Shown: positions 1 to 8,159, counted from the stretch's first letter. The stretch: 56,897 bases of DNA from Pleomorphochaeta sp. (GCA_028532815.1 JAQQAS010000032.1:1-56897); one strand, 5' to 3'. Numbers and translations are program-made. The notes: a model not told the origin generated them from the sequence alone.

Positions 1-1
1 T

Positions 2-136
2 TCTCTAGAAACAATCGCAGCTGGTTTACATTCAAACCTTTTAGTTAATGAATTTAACATGAGCTGGAGTGGTAATGAAGAACTTCCTGCAGGGGACTAT
101 GTAAGTAACGTAAAAATCGAATACACAATTAAATAA
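2..136 (+). CDS. C-terminal end of an unidentified protein (truncated by window edge)
   Basis: An open frame enters from the left edge and stops at TAA 134-136, giving 44 residues. The end alternates polar and hydrophobic residues (AGDYVSNVKIEYTIK), like the last strands of an exported beta-sandwich or surface protein. A terminator hairpin follows at once, so this is a true gene end. Too little is present to name a family. Confidence 0.55.
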   Translation, partial: SLETIAAGLHSNLLVNEFNMSWSGNEELPAGDYVSNVKIEYTIK

Positions 137-165
137 TAAAACATACATAAAATTAAGAGAAACTG

Positions 166-196
166 AGGTAGCTATAAAATGCTACCTTTGTTTATT
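166..196 (+). terminator. Rho-independent terminator
   Basis: A perfect 7-bp stem, AGGTAGC (166-172) with GCTACCT (181-187), has an 8-nt loop and is followed by a T-rich run. It closes the gene that enters from the left. Confidence 0.75.
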
Positions 197-235
197 TGTA
201 GAGGATCAATTAAAAATAAAATAAAAATATTTTCA

Positions 236-264
236 TTGACAAAACTATTATTAATTGATATCTT
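236..264 (+). promoter_or_regulatory. Sigma-70-type promoter of the glutathione peroxidase gene
   Basis: TTGACA (236-241), a 17-bp spacer and TATCTT (259-264) give a predicted start near 271, leaving a leader of about 38 nt that carries a GAGGAG ribosome site. Confidence 0.7.
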
Positions 265-308
265 TTACTTATTAATAACAAGTATTAATAATATTGAGGA
301 GATATATT

Positions 309-854
309 ATGAATTTATACGATTACACTGTAAAAGACATGAAAGGCAATGATGTTTCATTAGCAGATTATAAAAATAAAGTTGTTTTAGTTATCAATAC
401 AGCTACAGAATGTGGATTTACTCCACAATATGCACCACTAGAAAGCTTATACAAAAAATATAAGGAAAAAGGTCTTGAAATTTTAGATTTCCCTTGTAAC
501 CAATTTGGAGAACAAGCTCCAGGTACTGCTGATGAGATCCATGAATTTTGTTCAGGCAGATTTGGCATTACATTCCCTCAATTTGCAAAAGTAGACGTAA
601 ATGGTGATTTAGCAATTCCGTTATTTTCTGATTTAGTTAAAAACACAAAATTTGAAGGATTTGATAAAGAACATGAAATTACTCCTATTTTAGAAGATCT
701 TTTACCAAAGTTTGATAAGGATTATGCTAAGAAGAGTACTATTAAATGGAACTTTACAAAATTTTTGTTTGATAAAGATGGTAATTTAATCAAAAGATTT
801 GAGCCAACTTGTAGCTTGGACAAGTTAGAAGATGAAATAACCAAATTATTATAG
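309..854 (+). CDS. gpx: Glutathione peroxidase-family thiol peroxidase
   Basis: This 181-residue cytoplasmic thiol peroxidase reduces hydroperoxides; bacterial Cys forms usually use thioredoxin rather than glutathione (family knowledge). The thioredoxin fold carries the family tetrad: peroxidatic Cys35 in TATECGFTPQY, Gln69 in FPCNQFGEQ, and Trp147-Asn148 in IKWNFTKFL. The active residue is encoded by TGT, so it is not a selenoprotein. A TTG 15 bases upstream is also in frame, but ATG 309 sits 6 nt after GAGGAGA (296-302) and is the better start. The gene is a single transcription unit between its own promoter and terminator, which fits an oxidative-stress gene of an oxygen-sensitive organism. 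Confidence 0.93.
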   Translation: MNLYDYTVKDMKGNDVSLADYKNKVVLVINTATECGFTPQYAPLESLYKKYKEKGLEILDFPCNQFGEQAPGTADEIHEFCSGRFGITFPQFAKVDVNGDLAIPLFSDLVKNTKFEGFDKEHEITPILEDLLPKFDKDYAKKSTIKWNFTKFLFDKDGNLIKRFEPTCSLDKLEDEITKLL

Positions 855-888
855 ATTTTTCCTAACTATTAGTTGTGATTGAAATTTA

Positions 889-925
889 AATATCTACAGT
901 TTTTATGCTGTAGATATTTTTTTAT
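889..925 (+). terminator. Rho-independent terminator after gpx
   Basis: An 11-bp perfect stem, AATATCTACAG (889-899) with CTGTAGATATT (908-918), has an 8-nt loop and runs into a T tract. Confidence 0.85.
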
Positions 926-939
926 TTGGTATTTTTTAT

Positions 940-945
940 TATACT
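940..945 (+). promoter_or_regulatory. Probable -10 box (TATACT) of the Zn-ribbon gene
   Basis: TATACT lies 36 bases before ATG 982, with a ribosome site between them. No good -35 is visible because the preceding bases are the T tract of the gpx terminator, so this is a weak call. Confidence 0.35.
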
Positions 946-981
946 ATGTTAAAGTACAAAAAATATAATGAGGAGTTAAAA

Positions 982-1191
982 ATGAATAAGAAACAATATG
1001 TATGTCCTAAATGTGGCTGCACACATTACCAAAGTGATGTTTTTCAAGCAACAGGTGGAAATTTTGCCAAAATTTTTGATGTGCAAAATAAGAAGTTCGT
1101 AACTATTAGTTGCGATAATTGTGGCTACACTGAATTATATAAGAAAAATAGTTCTAGTGGTATGAACGTATTAGATTTCTTATTAAATTAA
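982..1191 (+). CDS. Small zinc-ribbon nucleic-acid-binding protein
   Basis: The product has 69 residues. CPKCGC near the N-terminus and CDNCGY about 35 residues later form a two-knuckle Cys4 zinc ribbon. The spacing and the text between knuckles (QSDVFQATGGNFAKIFDVQ) resemble the small putative nucleic-acid-binding Zn-ribbon family (zinc_ribbon_13 type); a precise role is not known. ATG 982 is preferred over the in-frame ATG 946 because AATGAGGAG (968-975) is a good ribosome site for 982. It probably leads a short operon with the membrane protein and CYTH protein that follow within 6 and 3 bases. Confidence 0.8.
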   Translation: MNKKQYVCPKCGCTHYQSDVFQATGGNFAKIFDVQNKKFVTISCDNCGYTELYKKNSSSGMNVLDFLLN

Positions 1192-1197
1192 TTAAAT

Positions 1198-1974
1198 ATG
1201 ATAGGATTTTTTATAAAAAAAGCATTTTTTGATGCATGGGATAATTTAATTGGATTAGTAGTATCAAATTTAGGGTTTTTGCTAGTTCTTATGGCATTCT
1301 CTCTTGGTATGCAATATGGAGGAGCTTCTTCATTATTGACGATTATGATCCTTATTGCTTCAGTAGTACTATTTTCGTTCCATAGTGTAGGTGTTGCAAA
1401 CATTACTCTAAATTATAGTGATTATAAAAGGGTAGGTTTTGCAGGTTATAAAGAGGGAATAAAAACCTTTACAACTCATGCTATATTCTTATCTGCACTA
1501 AATATTGCAATAATTATTTTAGCAACTATTGTATTACCTTTTTATTTAAATTTAGGTAATTATTTTGGTTTAATCTTAGGTGTTATTACTTTCTGGATTT
1601 TATTAACTGTTTTGTTATCTATTCAATATTATTTACCATTAATGAGTAGATTTACAGGTGATAAACCTCTAAAAACCTTTAAAAAGACTTTTATAATGGC
1701 AATTGGGAACTTAGGGACAACTGTTTTTTTAGCAATTTATAATATTATTCAATTAGCATTAACTATATTAACAGCTGGACTATTATTTAGTTTTACTGGA
1801 GTAACTTTAGCAAATCAAATTGCCTTTAAATTACTTTTATTAAAATTAGATTGGTTAGAAGAAAACCCAGAAGAAGATATTAAACATGTTAATTGGGAAG
1901 ACATTTTGTATGAAGAGAGGGAAAATGTCGGAACTCGTACAATTAAAAATATGATTTTCCCATGGAAAGATTAA
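1198..1974 (+). CDS. Polytopic membrane protein, DUF624/YesL-like
   Basis: The 258-residue integral membrane protein has about six hydrophobic segments (roughly residues 18-38, 45-68, 94-115, 120-145, 165-195). It ends in a charged cytoplasmic tail closing with TIKNMIFPWKD. The pattern is reminiscent of YesL/DUF624 membrane proteins, but the match is only by general look. No Shine-Dalgarno sequence precedes ATG 1198, which lies 6 bases after the Zn-ribbon stop, so translation is probably coupled. Function unknown. Confidence 0.7.
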   Translation: MIGFFIKKAFFDAWDNLIGLVVSNLGFLLVLMAFSLGMQYGGASSLLTIMILIASVVLFSFHSVGVANITLNYSDYKRVGFAGYKEGIKTFTTHAIFLSALNIAIIILATIVLPFYLNLGNYFGLILGVITFWILLTVLLSIQYYLPLMSRFTGDKPLKTFKKTFIMAIGNLGTTVFLAIYNIIQLALTILTAGLLFSFTGVTLANQIAFKLLLLKLDWLEENPEEDIKHVNWEDILYEERENVGTRTIKNMIFPWKD

Positions 1975-1977
1975 AAA

Positions 1978-2553
1978 ATGCCAAAAGAAATTGAATTGAA
2001 AGCCCATGTAAAAGATTGGCAAGCTTTATTAAACCAGCTTCGCCAATCGAATTTTATAAGTAATGAAAAATATGAAGAAAAAAAAGATATTTATTTTTTT
2101 AATCCATTAATTAATCAATCATTTAGAGTTCGAAAAGAAACCTTCACTGATTCAAATAAGAAAATTTTAAAAAATACTATATTTACTGTTAAAGAAAAGA
2201 TCTTGGAAAATGGTATTGAAACAAATAGAGAAGTAGAATTAGATCTTGATTTTAATAAATTTGATTCATCAATAGAATTTTTTGAATCTATGGGATTTAG
2301 GCAAACTATAAATAAAGATAAAAAAGGGTATTCTTTTGATTTTTCATATTTTGAAACACCATTACATATTGAATTATTAAAAGTTAATAGTTTAGGTTGG
2401 TTCTTTGAAATTGAATTTATAGTTGATGAGCAAACCGATAAGAAAGAATGTGATTTATTGGTACAATACTTATACAAAACATTAGATTATTTTAATATTT
2501 CTCATGATGATATTGAAATGAAATATTATTCACAATTGATTGAAGAAAGTTAA
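1978..2553 (+). CDS. CYTH-domain protein (class IV adenylate cyclase / thiamine-triphosphatase type)
   Basis: The 191-residue soluble protein has the CYTH signature EIELK at residues 4-8, then FRVRKE, FTVKEK and EVELDL on successive strands, and a late IEFIVDE. Together these form the metal-triphosphate tunnel of the fold. Family members either cyclise ATP (CyaB), hydrolyse thiamine triphosphate or act as inorganic triphosphatases, and the sequence alone does not decide. The length is typical of stand-alone CyaB-like enzymes. It starts 3 bases after the membrane-protein gene without its own ribosome site, so it is probably translationally coupled, and a strong terminator follows. Confidence 0.85.
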   Translation: MPKEIELKAHVKDWQALLNQLRQSNFISNEKYEEKKDIYFFNPLINQSFRVRKETFTDSNKKILKNTIFTVKEKILENGIETNREVELDLDFNKFDSSIEFFESMGFRQTINKDKKGYSFDFSYFETPLHIELLKVNSLGWFFEIEFIVDEQTDKKECDLLVQYLYKTLDYFNISHDDIEMKYYSQLIEES

Positions 2554-2580
2554 AAAGTGGCAATTGTGCCACTTTTTTTA
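2552..2580. terminator. Bidirectional terminator
   Basis: An 11-bp perfect stem, AAAAAGTGGCA (2552-2562) with TGCCACTTTTT (2567-2577), has a 4-nt loop. It has A and T tracts on either side, so it can stop both the CYTH operon (plus) and the membrane-protein operon (minus). Confidence 0.9.
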
Positions 2581-2583
2581 GTA

Positions 2584-3342
2584 TTATATTAATGAAAAAA
2601 TTCCTAATACAAACAAGCTTAAACCTAATAGTGTAAATATTGAATTTGTTTTTGCTTCTTTCCCGTCCATTACAATGTAAATAAATGAAGATATACACAG
2701 CATTGTCGCACTTGAAATTATAGCTAAAGTGGTGGTGCTAACTAGCATAAAAAATGGAAGAAGGGAGGTTAATAACATTTCAATTTTAAAGGCACCTTTA
2801 GTCCCAATACCCATACACAAAAGAGCTAATGAACAAACTATAAAGGATAAAAAAACTACTAATGTAATATTGTCAATTTTATATATTATTGATACTAAAG
2901 TATTCAAATTTAAAATTAAAATTATTTTAAATCCTTCAGATACTCTAAATAGTGGATTTCTAACAGAACTTGTTGCATGAAATAGGTGATAAACGGCTCG
3001 TAAAACGAAAAAACCAATGGAAGCTATAAGTAAAGTTATTACAAACAAATTAGTTATAGAATTTTCATTTTGGATTTTAAAATAATTTGAAATATATAAC
3101 ACTAAAAAAGCAATAGAAACTAGTGCACTTAAAATATCTACTACAGCATTAAAAGTAGTTGCAGGCTTATATTTCACTGTTTCTTTATTGTATTTGTTTA
3201 TATCGTAGTTAAACTTAAACCCTGTGCCGTTTAATAAACTACATGAAAAATCTAGTTTTTTAACCTTATCACTATGTTTAGATATTTCAATTACTTGATT
3301 TTTAAAATCTTCAAATAAAATGTTTAAATCATCTTTTTCCAT
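2584..3342 (-). CDS. Membrane protein, possibly a divergent HlyIII/PAQR homologue
   Basis: The product has 252 residues: a soluble N-terminus of about 65 residues followed by six or seven hydrophobic segments. An in-frame TTG gives a 4-residue extension, but ATG 3342 follows GGAG at the right distance. The segment FVLRAVYHLF then VRNPLFRVSEGFKIILILN lines up by eye with the SxxYHxF ... FxxxDHSAIYxLIAG region of haemolysin-III/PAQR proteins. The first His is kept, but the Asp-His pair reads Glu-Gly and no C-terminal HxxxH is present. It would therefore lack the metal site of the family. The gene lies 2 bases after plsC, in the same transcript. Confidence 0.5.
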   Translation of the reverse strand: MEKDDLNILFEDFKNQVIEISKHSDKVKKLDFSCSLLNGTGFKFNYDINKYNKETVKYKPATTFNAVVDILSALVSIAFLVLYISNYFKIQNENSITNLFVITLLIASIGFFVLRAVYHLFHATSSVRNPLFRVSEGFKIILILNLNTLVSIIYKIDNITLVVFLSFIVCSLALLCMGIGTKGAFKIEMLLTSLLPFFMLVSTTTLAIISSATMLCISSFIYIVMDGKEAKTNSIFTLLGLSLFVLGIFSLI

Positions 3343-3344
3343 GT

Positions 3345-4016
3345 TTAACTCCAAAACTTATTTGTTTTTACGTCGTTTATTAAAAAAGAAATCTTGACTC
3401 TTAATTTATCCAAAATTAATTTTTCTGCTAATTTAGGATCATTTTTCGCAATCTCTTCTTCCTCTTTAAAAAGTAAAGCTTTTCCAATATTTGCATAATA
3501 GTTTTTATTAACCACTGTTACTTTTCGTCTAGCCGCTTGACTATGTTTGTCTCTTACTCTTCTTTTCGGTGCAATTAATCCAATTGGAATTATAGGAACG
3601 GGATATTCTAAATATATTCTAGCTATACCAGCTCTAAAGATATCCAATTCTTCTTGGGTGTTTAATCTTCCTTCAGGAAAAATATAAACATTATCACCTT
3701 CTTTCAAATATTTTACAGCATTCTTTACTACATTATTCTTGTCATCTCTTGTTAGAGCTGGAATTTGTTCACTCCAATGTAGAAAGTTTTTGATAAATTT
3801 AATTGAAAAAGCTGGCCCAATAACCATATGAAGAGGTTCTTTTGATAAAGTAGTTACAAAATGTACATCAGAGGAGGAAAAGTGATTTGAACAAAAGATT
3901 TTTGGTCCTGGTGGGAAGTCTTCTTCTTTCCATACACAAAAATCGTAGTTAAAATTTAAAATCATTTTTACTACTGTTTTGTAAATATTATGTAATATTT
4001 TAGCTCTTTTTTTCAC
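3345..4016 (-). CDS. plsC: 1-acyl-sn-glycerol-3-phosphate acyltransferase-like protein
   Basis: The 223-residue peripheral membrane enzyme transfers an acyl chain to lysophosphatidate (the phosphatidate step of phospholipid synthesis). The acyltransferase box H45-x4-D50 (NHFSSSD), the FPEG box (113-116) and the later VPIIPIGL strand are in the right order. The start is GTG at 4016, with no ribosome site. A TTGACC-N17-AATAAT promoter ends 7 bases before the GTG, so the mRNA may be leaderless. It heads a two-gene transcript with the membrane protein downstream. Other PlsC-like enzymes with different acceptors cannot be excluded. Confidence 0.85.
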   Translation of the reverse strand: MKKRAKILHNIYKTVVKMILNFNYDFCVWKEEDFPPGPKIFCSNHFSSSDVHFVTTLSKEPLHMVIGPAFSIKFIKNFLHWSEQIPALTRDDKNNVVKNAVKYLKEGDNVYIFPEGRLNTQEELDIFRAGIARIYLEYPVPIIPIGLIAPKRRVRDKHSQAARRKVTVVNKNYYANIGKALLFKEEEEIAKNDPKLAEKLILDKLRVKISFLINDVKTNKFWS

Positions 4017-4023
4017 AGTAGTA

Positions 4024-4052
4024 ATTATTTAATTTAACAAGACAAAGGTCAA
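4024..4052 (-). promoter_or_regulatory. Putative promoter of plsC, possibly giving a leaderless mRNA
   Basis: Reading the minus strand, TTGACC (4052-4047), a 17-bp spacer and AATAAT (4029-4024) are followed by 7 bases and then the GTG start codon. Transcription would begin at or next to the GTG. Confidence 0.5.
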
Positions 4053-4281
4053 GTAATAATAAAGATAAAAATAATTAGTTATAAAATAATTATTTATGTT
4101 ATAATTAACTTGCAATGTGTATAGTATCAGAAAAATCGTTAAAAAATGTTTAAAAAAAATTAATAAATATTTTTTTTGTGTTTTGTGTAATATAATAGGC
4201 GGATAGATATATATGTTACAAAAAATATTTGAAAAATTGAGTTATAATTAAAAAATATATAAAAAATATATTTTTTTATGT
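4053..4281. other. A+T-rich intergenic stretch without a gene
   Basis: The region lies between the divergent plsC and nucleoside-transport promoters. It contains A and T runs and short imperfect inverted repeats (for example around 4070-4110), which may act as an UP-like element for the strong promoter at 4282. No ORF, RNA gene or riboswitch-like fold was recognised. Confidence 0.5.
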
Positions 4282-4309
4282 TTGACATTATTGGCGATAA
4301 TGATATTAT
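4282..4309 (+). promoter_or_regulatory. Strong promoter of the nucleoside ABC operon
   Basis: TTGACA (4282-4287), a 16-bp spacer and TATTAT (4304-4309) include an extended -10 TG at 4301-4302. The predicted start near 4316 gives a leader of about 32 nt with AGAGGAG. The box lies inside an open frame extending upstream of 4348, which supports placing the protein start at 4348. Confidence 0.8.
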
Positions 4310-4347
4310 ATAAAAATCCACTATTTAAATTAAAGAGGAGATTAGTA

Positions 4348-5433
4348 ATGAAAAAATTTGCTACTTTACTTTGTGCTATGTTAGCACTAGGTTCATTTGT
4401 TTTTGCAAATGGTCAATCTGAATCAGCTGCATCTAGCGAAACAACTCTTAGAGTTGGTATGGTTACAGATGCTGGAACAATTGATGATAAATCATTCAAC
4501 CAAGGAACTTGGGAAGGTATTGTAAGAGCTGGTGAAGATTTTGGGTTCACTCCAAAATATATTAAACCTTCTGGAACAACTGAAGCTGATTACCTAGCAG
4601 GTGTATCAGATTTGGCTGACAGTGGTTATAATATGATTATCACTCCTGGTTTTAAGTTTGAAACAACAATTTATAAAGCACAAGATCAATATCCAGATGT
4701 AAAATTTGTTTTACTTGATGGTGTCCCACATCCTGGCGATTATAATGTTGTTATTAGAGATAATACTGTTGCTGTTTCTTGGGCTGAACAAGAATCAGGT
4801 TTCGTTGCAGCTGTTGCTGCTGCTTTGAAAATGCCAAATAGTAAATTTGGATTTGTTGGTGGTATGGAAATTCCTGCTGTTCAAAAATTCAACTGGGGTT
4901 GGCAACAAGGTATTAAATATGCAAACGAAAACTTAGGTACTAATGTTTCAATTGCACAAGAAGATTGTTTATATTCAGGTTCTTTCAGCGATGTAGCTTT
5001 AGGTCAACAAATGGCTGCTACAATGTTTGATAGAGGTGTTGATGTAATATTCGCAGCAGCAGGTGGTGTTGGTGTTGGTGTTATCAACGAAGGTAAATCT
5101 CAAAGAACTTCAGGCAAAGATAAATGGGTTGTTGGTGTAGATATTGACCAATATGCTGATGGTTTAATGCCTAATGGTGAATCTTGTATCTTAACTTCTG
5201 CTATGAAATATTTAGACAGAGCTTCTTATGATATGATTAATGATGAACTAAATGATGCTTTCCCTGGTGGAACTTCAATTGTATTAACAGCTAAAGAAAA
5301 TGGCGTTGGTATTCCTACTGAAAATCCTAACTTAAGCGCTGAAATTCAAGCTAAATGTGATGATGTTTATAAAATGATGCAATCAGGTGAAATCGTTGTT
5401 GCAGCTGAACAACTTCCTGGTTTATGGAAGTAG
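4348..5433 (+). CDS. BMP/PnrA-type nucleoside-binding protein of an ABC transporter
   Basis: The 361-residue periplasmic solute-binding protein has a signal peptide (residues 1-20) ending FVFA, then NGQSE. There is no lipobox Cys, so it looks like a signal-peptidase I substrate rather than a lipoprotein. The mature N-terminus has the BMP-family run VGMVTDAGTIDDKSFNQG. Family members (PnrA of Treponema, BmpA of Borrelia) bind purine nucleosides; the ATPase and two permeases downstream match this. ATG 4348 is chosen for its AGAGGAG ribosome site and because the upstream extension overlaps the promoter. A stable hairpin separates it from the ATPase gene. Confidence 0.92.
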   Translation: MKKFATLLCAMLALGSFVFANGQSESAASSETTLRVGMVTDAGTIDDKSFNQGTWEGIVRAGEDFGFTPKYIKPSGTTEADYLAGVSDLADSGYNMIITPGFKFETTIYKAQDQYPDVKFVLLDGVPHPGDYNVVIRDNTVAVSWAEQESGFVAAVAAALKMPNSKFGFVGGMEIPAVQKFNWGWQQGIKYANENLGTNVSIAQEDCLYSGSFSDVALGQQMAATMFDRGVDVIFAAAGGVGVGVINEGKSQRTSGKDKWVVGVDIDQYADGLMPNGESCILTSAMKYLDRASYDMINDELNDAFPGGTSIVLTAKENGVGIPTENPNLSAEIQAKCDDVYKMMQSGEIVVAAEQLPGLWK

Positions 5434-5452
5434 TAATTTAACTGCTTATTAA

Positions 5453-5478
5453 AAGGCCGCCATTCATTTGGTGGCCTT
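5453..5478 (+). promoter_or_regulatory. Intercistronic hairpin between binding-protein and ATPase genes
   Basis: A 10-bp stem, AAGGCCGCCA (5453-5462) with TGGTGGCCTT (5469-5478) including one G-T pair, has a 6-nt loop. It is GC-rich for this genome and not followed by a T tract. It is therefore more likely a 3'-end-protecting or partial-termination hairpin than a full terminator. Confidence 0.75.
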
Positions 5479-5518
5479 ATTGTGTTAATTACTAAACAAA
5501 ATTTTAGGAGACTAATAT

Positions 5519-7036
5519 ATGGATTATTCAATTGAAATGCTTCACATCCGTAAGGAATTTCCAGGAATTGTTGCAAATGATGATATTTCTTTGCAAGTAA
5601 AAAAAGGTGAAATTCATGCTATTCTTGGTGAAAATGGAGCAGGTAAGTCCACATTGATGAGCATTCTTTTTGGTTTGTATAACGCCGATAAAGGCGAGAT
5701 AAAAATCAATGGTAAAAAAGTTGAGATAAATAACCCTAATGATGCTACTGCACATAAAATAGGTATGGTTCACCAACATTTTCAGTTGATAGACACTTAT
5801 ACTGTTACAGAGAATATCATATTAGGAAAAGAAGGAAGCTTTATACTGAACAAGAAGGATGCTTCTCAAAAAATTAAAGATCTTTCTGATAAATATGGAT
5901 TAAATATTGATCCTGATAGTATCATTGAAGATATTACTGTTGGTATGCAACAACGCGTTGAAATTTTAAAAATGCTTTATGTTGATGCTGATATTTTAAT
6001 ATTTGATGAACCTACTGCTGTACTAACTCCTCAAGAAATTGATGATTTATTAGATATTATGAAAGGTCTTAAAAAAGAGGGCAAGTCCATTATTCTAATT
6101 ACTCATAAATTAAATGAGATTAAAGCCGTTGCTGATAGATGTACTGTAATTAGAAGAGGTAAAATGATTGATGTTGTAGATGTTGCCTCAACAACCCAAT
6201 CACAAATGGCTTCTTTAATGGTAGGCCGACCTGTTAATTTTAAAGTAGATAAATCTGAGGCTCATCCTGGTGAATCTATCTTAGAAATCAAAAATCTAAA
6301 TGTTTTAAATGCTAAAAAGATTTTAGGGGTTAAAGATTTTTCATTAACAGTTAGAGCTGGTGAGATTGTTGGTATAGCTGGTGTTGATGGAAATGGTCAA
6401 TCTGAATTAATTGAAGCAGTAACTGGTTTAAGAAAAATTGAAAGTGGACAAGTATTAATTTCTTCAAAAGATATTACTCATGTACCAATTAGGGAGAGAA
6501 ATGAAGCTGGTCTTGGTCATGTACCTGAAGATAGGCAAAAAAGAGGATTAGTCCTTGAATATAATTTAAAAGATAATTTTGTTATTAAAGATTATTATCA
6601 TTCTCCTTTTAGTAAAAATGGCATTTTACAGCAACCTGTCATGAAAGAATATGGTCAAAAAATTATTGACACCTTCGATGTTAGATCTGGTGAAGGTTTA
6701 GATTCTTTAGCTGGTAAATTATCTGGAGGGAATCAACAAAAAGCTATTGTTGGTAGAGAGATTATTGGTAATCCTAAACTTTTGATTGTAGTTCAACCTA
6801 CTAGAGGGTTAGATGTTGGAGCTATTGAATTTATTCATAAACAAATCGTTAATCACCGTGATGCTGGAAATGCAGTTCTATTAATTTCATTTGAATTAGA
6901 CGAAATCTTTAATCTTTCAGATAGAATTGCTGTTATTAGTGATGGTAAATTAATGGATGTAGTCAATACTAGTGATACTGATGAAAGATCTGTTGGTCTA
7001 ATGATGGCTGGTGTTTCCTCAAAAGGAGATAAATAA
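5519..7036 (+). CDS. Nucleoside ABC transporter, double ATP-binding protein
   Basis: This 505-residue cytoplasmic ATPase has two nucleotide-binding domains in one chain, as in NupA/YufO and sugar RbsA-type proteins. Domain 1 (about 1-245) has Walker A GENGAGKS (37-44), a VGMQQRVEIL signature typical of the nucleoside branch, and Walker B ILIFDEPTAVLT. Domain 2 (about 255-500) has a degenerate Walker A (GVDGNGQSE), a good LSGGNQQK signature and LLIVVQPTRGLD in place of a full Walker B. Domain 2 therefore probably binds but hydrolyses poorly. ATG 5519 follows TAGGAG. Permease genes follow 3 bases downstream. Confidence 0.95.
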   Translation: MDYSIEMLHIRKEFPGIVANDDISLQVKKGEIHAILGENGAGKSTLMSILFGLYNADKGEIKINGKKVEINNPNDATAHKIGMVHQHFQLIDTYTVTENIILGKEGSFILNKKDASQKIKDLSDKYGLNIDPDSIIEDITVGMQQRVEILKMLYVDADILIFDEPTAVLTPQEIDDLLDIMKGLKKEGKSIILITHKLNEIKAVADRCTVIRRGKMIDVVDVASTTQSQMASLMVGRPVNFKVDKSEAHPGESILEIKNLNVLNAKKILGVKDFSLTVRAGEIVGIAGVDGNGQSELIEAVTGLRKIESGQVLISSKDITHVPIRERNEAGLGHVPEDRQKRGLVLEYNLKDNFVIKDYYHSPFSKNGILQQPVMKEYGQKIIDTFDVRSGEGLDSLAGKLSGGNQQKAIVGREIIGNPKLLIVVQPTRGLDVGAIEFIHKQIVNHRDAGNAVLLISFELDEIFNLSDRIAVISDGKLMDVVNTSDTDERSVGLMMAGVSSKGDK

Positions 7037-7039
7037 TAA

Positions 7040-8158
7040 ATGAGTGCTAAAAAAAATAAAGAATTAAAAAGTAATAATTTTATTATAGCTATTAGTGCGG
7101 TTGTATTAGGTTTAATAGCGGGGGCTATACTAATATTGATAATTGGTGAAAATCCTTTTGCATCTTTTAGATACCTTGTAAGAGGTGCTCTAATGAGTGT
7201 AAGAAGAACCGGAACAACACTTGCAATAACAACAACACTCATGTTAGTTGGTTTATCTATTGCTTTCGCTTTTAAAACTGGATTATTTAACATCGGTGCT
7301 TCTGGACAAATACTTGCAGGTGGACTTGCAGCAACTACAGTCGCATTCGCTGTCGATATTCCTCATGTTCCTCTAATTTTTTTAATTCTACTAACAGGTT
7401 TTATTGCTGGAGCTATTTGGGGGTTAATTCCTGGTCTTTTAAAAGCTTTCTTTAATGTTCATGAAGTTGTATCAACTATTATGATGAACTGGATTGCATA
7501 TTGGGTAGTTTTTTATTTTGTTCCTGCTTTCTTAAAAGGTCCATCCTTAGAAACTGAAAGTGCTGGTTTACCTTTTGAAAAGACCTTAAGAGTAAGCTGG
7601 TTAACAGAATTATTTGATGGATCAAACTATATAAATGTTGGACTAATTGTTGCTATTATTGCAGTAATTGTAATCAAGTTTATTATGGATAAAACAACTT
7701 TAGGCTTTGAATTAAAAGCTGTTGGATATAATAGATATGGAGCAGAATATGCAGGAATTAGAGTAAATAGATCAGTTGTATTATCTATGATGATAGCTGG
7801 TGGTTTAGCCGGGCTTGCAGGAGTTGCCTACTATTGTGGATATTCTGGTAAAATTCAAATTGGTATATTACCAACTCAAGGCTTTGATGGTATTGCTGTT
7901 GCACTATTAGGAGCAAGCTCACCAGTTGGGGTTGTATTCTCTTCATTCTTCTTTGGTATATTACAAGCTGGAAAAGGCTTTATGAGTGGTAATACTTTAG
8001 TACCACCAGAAATTGCTGATACAATTATTGCAGTAATAATCTACTTTACTGCTACTAGTGTAATGTTTAAAAACTTCTGGGATAAGAGATTCAAAAAAAT
8101 TAATGAAAAAAGAAATATCGTTCAAAAAGATTCGAATTCTATAGAGGAGGATAATTAA
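7040..8158 (+). CDS. Nucleoside ABC transporter permease 1
   Basis: The 372-residue inner-membrane permease of the BPD_transp_2 family (NupB/YufP type) has about nine or ten hydrophobic segments. Conserved stretches include FNIGASGQILAGG, ISTIMMNWIAYWVV-like text after VHEVV, and the cytoplasmic coupling region TLGFELKAVGYNRYGAEYAGI (about 214-234). It forms the channel with the next protein. AGGAGAT within the end of the ATPase gene is its ribosome site; the two stops and starts are nearly contiguous. The last 30 residues are polar and variable. Confidence 0.93.
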   Translation: MSAKKNKELKSNNFIIAISAVVLGLIAGAILILIIGENPFASFRYLVRGALMSVRRTGTTLAITTTLMLVGLSIAFAFKTGLFNIGASGQILAGGLAATTVAFAVDIPHVPLIFLILLTGFIAGAIWGLIPGLLKAFFNVHEVVSTIMMNWIAYWVVFYFVPAFLKGPSLETESAGLPFEKTLRVSWLTELFDGSNYINVGLIVAIIAVIVIKFIMDKTTLGFELKAVGYNRYGAEYAGIRVNRSVVLSMMIAGGLAGLAGVAYYCGYSGKIQIGILPTQGFDGIAVALLGASSPVGVVFSSFFFGILQAGKGFMSGNTLVPPEIADTIIAVIIYFTATSVMFKNFWDKRFKKINEKRNIVQKDSNSIEEDN

Positions 8159-8159
8159 T

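Noticed and set aside
368-568. Minus-strand ORF of 66 codons inside the peroxidase gene
   Set aside because: Fully antisense to a clear glutathione peroxidase, no ribosome site, no recognisable protein.
309-854. Selenoprotein glutathione peroxidase
   Set aside because: The active-site codon is TGT (Cys), not TGA.
2729-2980. Plus-strand ORF of 83 codons
   Set aside because: Antisense to the membrane protein gene, no start signals.
6853-7293. Minus-strand ORF of 146 codons across the ATPase-permease junction
   Set aside because: Antisense to two well-conserved genes; no family resemblance.
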